Under the pieces are notes generated by a model. The model did not search any database and was not told the DNA's origin. It saw only the letters and a list, made by a program, of their open reading frames with translations. A stretch of 64,000 nucleotides of DNA, taken from positions 1 through 64,000 of the forward strand of contig NZ_QPJV01000010.1 of NCBI RefSeq assembly GCF_003337315.1, given 5' to 3'. The DNA is from Vagococcus fluvialis (GTDB lineage: Bacteria; Bacillota; Bacilli; Lactobacillales; Vagococcaceae). The position numbers were made by a program, and so were the translations under genes. Shown in pieces: positions 58,701 through 64,000 of this stretch (within the stretch, counting starts at the first letter, position 1; the number at the start of each line of letters is the position of its first letter).

Positions 58701-60078
58701 ACAAGATATAACTGTCTTAATCATTTTATTATTTGGAACTTTTTTAAGTTTCTTAAATCAAACTTTAATGAATGTTGCCTTACCTAGTGTCATGAAAGAT
58801 TTTGATATTACGGCTGCCCAAGGTCAGTGGTTATCAAATGGTTATATGTTAATTAGCGGGGTTATGATTCCTGCAACAGCCTTTTTAATTGACCGTTTTA
58901 AAACACGTCATTTGTATTTAACATCGATGATTGTTTTTACATTAGGAACTTTTATAGCATCAATTTCAATTAATTACCCAATGTTAATTGCTGGGCGAAT
59001 GATTCAAGCTTTAGGAGCTGGACCGATTAGCCCTTTAATGACTGTTGTCATCATGAACATGTTCCCAGTTCAAAGTAGAGGAAAAGCGATGGGATTTATT
59101 GGTTTAGCGATGAACTTCGCTCCAGCAATAGGTCCTACTTTATCAGGTTGGATTGTTCAATCTTATGATTGGCGATCTATTTTTTATGTCATTCTACCAT
59201 TAGGCATTATTAATATTTTAGTAGCTGTTTTTGCACTTAAAAACTTTGGAGAACAAACTTATCCGAAATTTAATTTCTTAGGAATTGTTTTGTCAACGAT
59301 TGGTTTAGGAACTCTACTTCTTGGCTTTAGTAATGCGGGAGACAAACCTTGGTTAACCTTTAATGTAGCTGGTTTTGTGTTAATTGGTTTAGTGGTAACT
59401 GGTCTTTTTATTTATCAACAAACTCACACAAAACTACCAATGTTAAATTTTTCAGTGTTTAAACACCGTATCTTTACTCTATCTTCAATTACAAACTTTG
59501 TTGTGATTATGGGACTTTATGGTGGGATGATATTACTGCCTTTATACATTCAAAATGTTAGAGGGGTTTCTCCAATGACTTCTGGAATGGTGTTACTGCC
59601 TGGTGCTATCATTATGGCAATTATGTCTCCTATTACAGGAGCTTTATATGATAGAATCGGTGCACGCTACTTAAGTTTCACTGGACTTATTATATTATCA
59701 ATTGGAACATTTATGTTTACTTTAATTGATATGAACACGACTGTAACATACTTAGCTATTATGCAAGGCGTTCGTTCTTTTGGATTAGGGTTAGCTTTAA
59801 TGCCAATTCAAACGGATGCATTAAATGATTTACCATTAGAATTAATGTCTCACGGCTCTGCTATGTATAATACGATAAGACAAATTGCTGGTTCACTTGG
59901 AACAGCTTTGTTAGTCACAATTATGAGTATTTCAACAAGTAATTTTGCAGCAGAAAATGTGGGTATTAGTATTGAAGAGGCAACACTTCACGGTATTCAA
60001 ATTGCCTATATTGTGGTGACTGCAATTTCAGTTGTGGCTGCTGTAATGTGTTTAAAACTAAGTAAAAAAGCAAAATAA
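58678..60078 (+). CDS. MFS drug transporter, DHA2 (EmrB/QacA) family
   Basis: A 466-residue membrane protein with 14 TM helices. Family motif LNQTLMNVALPSVMKDF near the N-terminus, motif A-like DRFKTRHLYL, motif C GLAMNFAPAIGPTLSGWI. Proton-driven efflux of hydrophobic or cationic drugs is expected; controlled by the upstream MarR protein. AAGGAGAG precedes ATG. Confidence 0.93.
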   Translation: MSQTKQSKQDITVLIILLFGTFLSFLNQTLMNVALPSVMKDFDITAAQGQWLSNGYMLISGVMIPATAFLIDRFKTRHLYLTSMIVFTLGTFIASISINYPMLIAGRMIQALGAGPISPLMTVVIMNMFPVQSRGKAMGFIGLAMNFAPAIGPTLSGWIVQSYDWRSIFYVILPLGIINILVAVFALKNFGEQTYPKFNFLGIVLSTIGLGTLLLGFSNAGDKPWLTFNVAGFVLIGLVVTGLFIYQQTHTKLPMLNFSVFKHRIFTLSSITNFVVIMGLYGGMILLPLYIQNVRGVSPMTSGMVLLPGAIIMAIMSPITGALYDRIGARYLSFTGLIILSIGTFMFTLIDMNTTVTYLAIMQGVRSFGLGLALMPIQTDALNDLPLELMSHGSAMYNTIRQIAGSLGTALLVTIMSISTSNFAAENVGISIEEATLHGIQIAYIVVTAISVVAAVMCLKLSKKAK

Positions 60079-60108
60079 AAGAGGCTGACTCAAATGTCAG
60101 TCTCTTTT
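60079..60108 (+). terminator. Terminator after MFS gene
   Basis: AGAGGCTGAC and GTCAGTCTCT stem with T-run. Confidence 0.87.
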
Positions 60109-60143
60109 TATTTGTTCTGAAGTTTCTTTACTAGTCAGGGGAT

Positions 60144-60240
60144 AAAAAGTCTGCTCTTTCAACAACTTCACAACTAAGGAGCAATTGAAAAAGCCAATTG
60201 TTCCTTAGTTCCTCCAGTTGCTTAGAGCAAAACGACTTTT
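60144..60240. repeat. 97-bp palindromic element
   Basis: Outer AAAAGTC/GACTTTT, then GCTCT/AGAGC, CAAC..ACTT regions, and an inner AACTAAGGA-CAATTG/CAATTG-TCCTTAGTT hairpin with loop AAAAAGC. The whole element folds back on itself. It is unlike the 125-bp elements in sequence but similar in style. Confidence 0.75.
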
Positions 60241-60255
60241 GACCCACCCTGTTTT

Positions 60256-62031
60256 TTAAGCTATTTTTTCTTCAAATTGGCTATTATAAAGTTCTGAATA
60301 GAAACCATTTTGAGCAATTAAATCATCGTGATTTCCTTGTTCAATAATATCGCCATCTTTCATAACTAAAATCACATCAGCGTTTCTAATAGTAGATAAA
60401 CGGTGAGCAATAATGAAGGATGTTCTATTTTCCATTAATTGATCCATTGAAGATTGAATTTGTATCTCTGTTCTTGTATCAACTGAACTTGTTGCTTCAT
60501 CAAGAATTAACATAGGTTTGTTGTCAACAATTGCTCGGGCAATTGTTAGCTGCTGTTTTTGACCAGATGATAGGCTTAATTGGTCATTTAAAATAGTATC
60601 GTATTTTTCAGGTAGCGTTTCAATGAAGTGGTGAATACCGACAGATTCACAGGCTTTTTGAATTTCTTCCTCTGTAATACCAGTCATATTATAAACAATA
60701 TTTTCTTTAATGGTTCCTTCAAATAACCATGTATCTTGAAGAATCATACTAAATTGATTGTTTACAACATGACGTGGTAAGTCTTTTGTTTTAATACCAT
60801 CAATTTTAATATCCCCACTATCTACTTCGTAAAATCTCATTAATAAATTAATTAAAGTTGTTTTACCAGCACCAGTTGGCCCAACAATAGCAATTTTTTG
60901 TCCAGGTTTTACTTCGGCAGAAAAATCTTTTATTACTTTTTTCTCAGGAGTATAGCCAAAACTGACATGATTAAAGCTGACTTCACCGGTTGCTTTATCT
61001 AATGTATCTTCTTTATGAGATTCATCAGACATTTCTTCTTCGCCTAAAAATTCAAAAACACGTTTACTTGCAGCAGAAGTAGACTGTAATGATTGGAATG
61101 ATTGAGCAATTTGACTAAGTGGTTGAGTAAAGTAGCGTACATAAAGGATGAAAGCTACAATGACACCAAAACTAATTGTTCCGTTATTGGCTAGAACAGC
61201 CCCTACAATACAAACAGCAACATAACCAAAATTTCCTATAAATTGCATAATTGGCATCATTAATCCAGATAAACATTGTGCTTTAAAACCACTTGTTTTT
61301 AGACTTTCATTCATCTCATCAAAAACTTTTTTATTAGATTCTTCAGCATTATAAATTTTAACCACTGATTGACCTGTATAAATTTCTTCAACGTGACTGT
61401 TAATGCGTCCTAAATCATTTTGTTGTTGTGAGAAGTATTTTTGAGATTTACTCATAATTAAACTCATTAAAACAAATCCAATAATAGTAGCTCCAACAGC
61501 TGTAGCAGTTAGTGTGACGTTAGTTTTTAACATCATAAATAGAGAACCAAATAGTAACGTAATGGCAGAAACTAAAGTTCCGATGCTTTGGTTTAGAGTT
61601 TGGCCAATTGTGTCAACATCATTTGTTACACGAGATAAAACATCTCCAGTAGAATTTCTATTAAAATAAGCTAGAGGTAATCGATTGATTTTTTTCGAAA
61701 TATCTTCTCTTAAATTACGAGAGATAATTTGTGTCACGCTAGCCATAATAAAACCTTGAATGATTGAAAGAAGAGATCCAAATCCATAGAAAAAGACTAG
61801 CAGGATACCAATTCTTTTGACTTCATCTAAATCAATACCAGTCATAATTCCTTGAGTGATTAAATCTGTAATTTCTGATAATTTGTCTGGCCCAATTAAA
61901 GTTAGAACAGAACCAATCATAGAGGCAATTAGCGCAATGATAATAATAGGCATATATCTTTTAGAGTAGGCAATTAGTTTTTTCCAATTACCACTAAAGT
62001 TATTTTTCTTTTTTGATTTTTCTTTAGTCAT
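60256..62031 (-). CDS. Heterodimeric ABC exporter, canonical-ATPase subunit
   Basis: A 591-residue half-transporter: six TM helices (about 30-330) and an ATPase with Walker A GPTGAGKTT, Walker B MLILDEATSSVDT carrying the catalytic Glu, and a non-canonical signature LSSGQKQQ. It begins where its partner ends (1-base overlap). The pair matches EfrAB/LmrCD/BmrCD-type multidrug exporters of Firmicutes; substrates unknown. Confidence 0.93.
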   Translation of the reverse strand: MTKEKSKKKNNFSGNWKKLIAYSKRYMPIIIIALIASMIGSVLTLIGPDKLSEITDLITQGIMTGIDLDEVKRIGILLVFFYGFGSLLSIIQGFIMASVTQIISRNLREDISKKINRLPLAYFNRNSTGDVLSRVTNDVDTIGQTLNQSIGTLVSAITLLFGSLFMMLKTNVTLTATAVGATIIGFVLMSLIMSKSQKYFSQQQNDLGRINSHVEEIYTGQSVVKIYNAEESNKKVFDEMNESLKTSGFKAQCLSGLMMPIMQFIGNFGYVAVCIVGAVLANNGTISFGVIVAFILYVRYFTQPLSQIAQSFQSLQSTSAASKRVFEFLGEEEMSDESHKEDTLDKATGEVSFNHVSFGYTPEKKVIKDFSAEVKPGQKIAIVGPTGAGKTTLINLLMRFYEVDSGDIKIDGIKTKDLPRHVVNNQFSMILQDTWLFEGTIKENIVYNMTGITEEEIQKACESVGIHHFIETLPEKYDTILNDQLSLSSGQKQQLTIARAIVDNKPMLILDEATSSVDTRTEIQIQSSMDQLMENRTSFIIAHRLSTIRNADVILVMKDGDIIEQGNHDDLIAQNGFYSELYNSQFEEKIA

Positions 62032-63788
62032 TAGGCTAATTCCTCCTTAGAAAGTTGTGAGTAGGCAATTTCTTGATAAACAGGGTTGTTTTCCATTAAC
62101 TCATTATGAGTACCTTTGCCAACTAATTGACCTTCATCAAGAACTAAAATAGTATCGGCATTTCTAATGGTTCCAATACGCTGAGCAACGATAATTTTAG
62201 TTGTGTCTTTACAATCTTTTTTAAGACTTTCTCTTAAATTACGATCTGTTTTGTAATCAAGTGCTGAGAACGAATCATCAAAAATTAAAATTTCTGAGCG
62301 ACGATTAATGGCTCTAGCTATAGATAAACGTTGTTTTTGTCCTCCAGATAAGTTACCACCATTTTGAGCAACAGCATGATCATAGCCTAAAGGCATTTTT
62401 TCAACAAATTCAGCTGCTTGGGCAGTGTATATAGAATCAACAATATCTGAATCTAATTTATTGGGATTACCATTATCTCCAAAAGCCACGTTACTAGCAA
62501 TTGTTCCACTAAAGAGAGTCGCTTTTTGAGTCACAAAACCAAGTTTATTGTTTAAATAGGCGTGAGAGTAATTTTTTACATTGATATCATCAACTAAAAT
62601 TTCGCCGCTTGTTGTATCATAAAGTCTAGCAATTAAGTTCACTAAAGTTGTTTTCCCACTACCTGTAGCACCAATAATGGCTAGAGTTTCACCTTGATTA
62701 ACTGTAAAACTAATATCATTAAGAGCCATGCCGTCAGCTTGTGGATATTTAAAGTTAACTTGTTTAAATTCAATTTTTCCTTTGACCTGTGAATCAGTTT
62801 CTGTTAAATTTCCATCAACAAGAGCTGATTTAGAATCTAGAACTTCCAGAATACGTTTAGCAGAAACACTAGCTCTTGGAATCATAATAAAAATCATTAC
62901 TAACATCATAAAGGCCATAATAACTTGCATGGCATATGAAGAGAAAACAACCATATCAGAAAATAGATTTAATTTATTTTCAAGTGCTGCACTATTGATT
63001 AATGACGCACCTAGCCAGTAAATAGAAAGAGTTAAACCACTCATGACTAATTGAATACCAGGCATTAAAAAGGCGAAAGTTCGATTGGTGAAGACGTTTG
63101 TTCTCATTAAGGTTTCATTGGCATCATCAAATTTTTTCTCTTGATAATCCTCAGCATTATATGCCCTAACTACTTGTAAACCAGTTAAATTTTCACGAGT
63201 TACTGAATTAAGTTTATCAGTGTATCCTTGAATTTTTTTCATTTTTGGCAGTGCTAAAATCATACACGTAATCACAAAAACTAAAAGAACGACAATAGCA
63301 ACACCAGTGGCAAATGTCCATTGCCAACTTTTGTTAGAAATCTTCAGAATTGCCCAGACTGCTAAAATAGGAGCTTTAACCATTGCTTGAAGTCCCATTA
63401 CAATTAGCATTTGAACTTGAGTAATATCATTTGTTGTACGGGTAATTAAACTTGGAATAGAGAAATGATTAATTTCCTCAGTTGATAATGATTGTACTTT
63501 TCCAAATAATTTTTCACGTAATCTAGCACTGTAATTAGCAGTAATTTTTGCGACAATCACAGCTACAATGACAGCACTCAACAAACTAGCAACAGCACAG
63601 AGTAACATCATCCCACCAGCGGAGAGGATTTCACTCATTTCACTTCCTTCAGTTTGAACAAGTTTAGTGATTTCATTCATATAGTCAGGCAGTTTTAAAT
63701 CTAACCAAACCTGAGCTATGATAAAAAGTAAACTAACTCCAGCAAGGGCGTATTCCGTTTTACTTAAATATCTAAATATTTTAACCAT
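62031..63788 (-). CDS. Heterodimeric ABC exporter, degenerate-ATPase subunit
   Basis: A 585-residue half-transporter with six TM helices and an ATPase with Walker A GATGSGKTT, canonical signature LSGGQKQRLS, and Walker B ILIFDDSFSALD, in which Asp replaces the catalytic Glu. Together with LSSGQ in the partner this creates the degenerate nucleotide site typical of asymmetric exporters. It is transcribed first. No regulator is seen in the window upstream. Confidence 0.93.
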   Translation of the reverse strand: MVKIFRYLSKTEYALAGVSLLFIIAQVWLDLKLPDYMNEITKLVQTEGSEMSEILSAGGMMLLCAVASLLSAVIVAVIVAKITANYSARLREKLFGKVQSLSTEEINHFSIPSLITRTTNDITQVQMLIVMGLQAMVKAPILAVWAILKISNKSWQWTFATGVAIVVLLVFVITCMILALPKMKKIQGYTDKLNSVTRENLTGLQVVRAYNAEDYQEKKFDDANETLMRTNVFTNRTFAFLMPGIQLVMSGLTLSIYWLGASLINSAALENKLNLFSDMVVFSSYAMQVIMAFMMLVMIFIMIPRASVSAKRILEVLDSKSALVDGNLTETDSQVKGKIEFKQVNFKYPQADGMALNDISFTVNQGETLAIIGATGSGKTTLVNLIARLYDTTSGEILVDDINVKNYSHAYLNNKLGFVTQKATLFSGTIASNVAFGDNGNPNKLDSDIVDSIYTAQAAEFVEKMPLGYDHAVAQNGGNLSGGQKQRLSIARAINRRSEILIFDDSFSALDYKTDRNLRESLKKDCKDTTKIIVAQRIGTIRNADTILVLDEGQLVGKGTHNELMENNPVYQEIAYSQLSKEELA

Positions 63789-63857
63789 TTGTATCTAATC
63801 TCCCTTACATTAATATGAAACTAGTTTATAAAAGAAAAATAAACTATAAATAAACAA

Positions 63858-63982
63858 AAAGAGGTTGTGATAGAAGTGTTCAGCTTCAAGAAATAAGAAG
63901 GAAATCACGAAAATTGCTTTTCAAATTTTTGTGATTTCCGGCTTATTTCCAAAGAAGCTACTTCTGTGACACCGTTTAGTTT
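63858..63982. repeat. 125-bp palindromic dispersed element, copy 2
   Basis: Inverted relative to copy 1 (50049-50173) and about 94% identical. It lies 70 bases upstream of the ABC exporter gene, so here it is in a promoter-side gap and not after a gene. The pair 63905/63934 is T-A where copy 1 has the C-G counterpart. Confidence 0.88.
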
Positions 63983-64000
63983 GTGAAAAAGGGGCTGTGA

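Overview
The window is AT-rich DNA from a low-GC Gram-positive bacterium. The order walR-walK-walH-walI-walJ-htrA-rlmH, the LacI/RpiR/GntR-controlled sugar operons, strong AGGAGG ribosome sites and the mix of protein families point to a lactic acid bacterium of the Enterococcaceae/Carnobacteriaceae. Vagococcus is my best guess; this is inference from gene content, not a database result.

Layout. 0.3-5.9 kb: the WalRK cell-wall two-component operon with its accessory genes. 5.9-8.1 kb: convergent htrA, then rlmH, separated by a dense cluster of DnaA boxes. 8.3-18 kb: a decaying stretch holding a frameshifted dehydrogenase/hydrolase fusion, a ruined TetR gene with its operators still visible, a headless Crp-type regulator, a broken glycosylase-like gene, an internally deleted oppA and a glyoxalase fragment. 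Intact genes among them are a uracil-DNA glycosylase-like protein, a lipoprotein, an ABC-2 exporter, a small membrane protein and a DUF1722 protein. 18-26 kb: a complete sialic acid operon (esterase, nanE, ABC importer, anomerase, nanK, RpiR regulator, nanA) behind a promoter carrying a CcpA cre site. 26-28 kb: an intact oppA and a small GNAT-like protein. 28.2-31.7 kb: a reverse transsulfuration/SAH recycling operon (mccA, mccB, yrrT-like methyltransferase, luxS) preceded by a 42-codon leader ORF with three consecutive Cys codons and a strong terminator, which looks like a cysteine-sensing attenuator.

31.9-39 kb: an RpiR regulator divergent from two Gfo/Idh/MocA dehydrogenases (the first frameshifted), a CorA-like transporter, and a P-type ATPase under a yybP-ykoY manganese riboswitch. 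39-45.6 kb: a LacI-controlled fructan/sucrose operon (binding protein with a frameshift, two permeases, GH32, fructokinase). 45.6-54.7 kb: a phosphatase, then two beta-glucoside modules (RpiR-EIIC-GH1, and ROK-EIIC-GntR-GH1). 54.8-60 kb: a protein of unknown function, an epimerase, MerR/aldo-keto reductase, and MarR/MFS pairs. 60-64 kb: a heterodimeric ABC exporter and palindromic dispersed repeats.

Cross-links. Two distant promoters share one MerR-type operator with a 19-bp spacer (45.6 and 57.0 kb). Both sugar ABC importers lack an ATPase gene. Two 125-bp palindromic repeats, in opposite orientation, differ by a compensatory base pair. Several frameshifts lie in A/T homopolymers, so some broken genes may be sequencing errors, phase-variable, or rescued by slippage.
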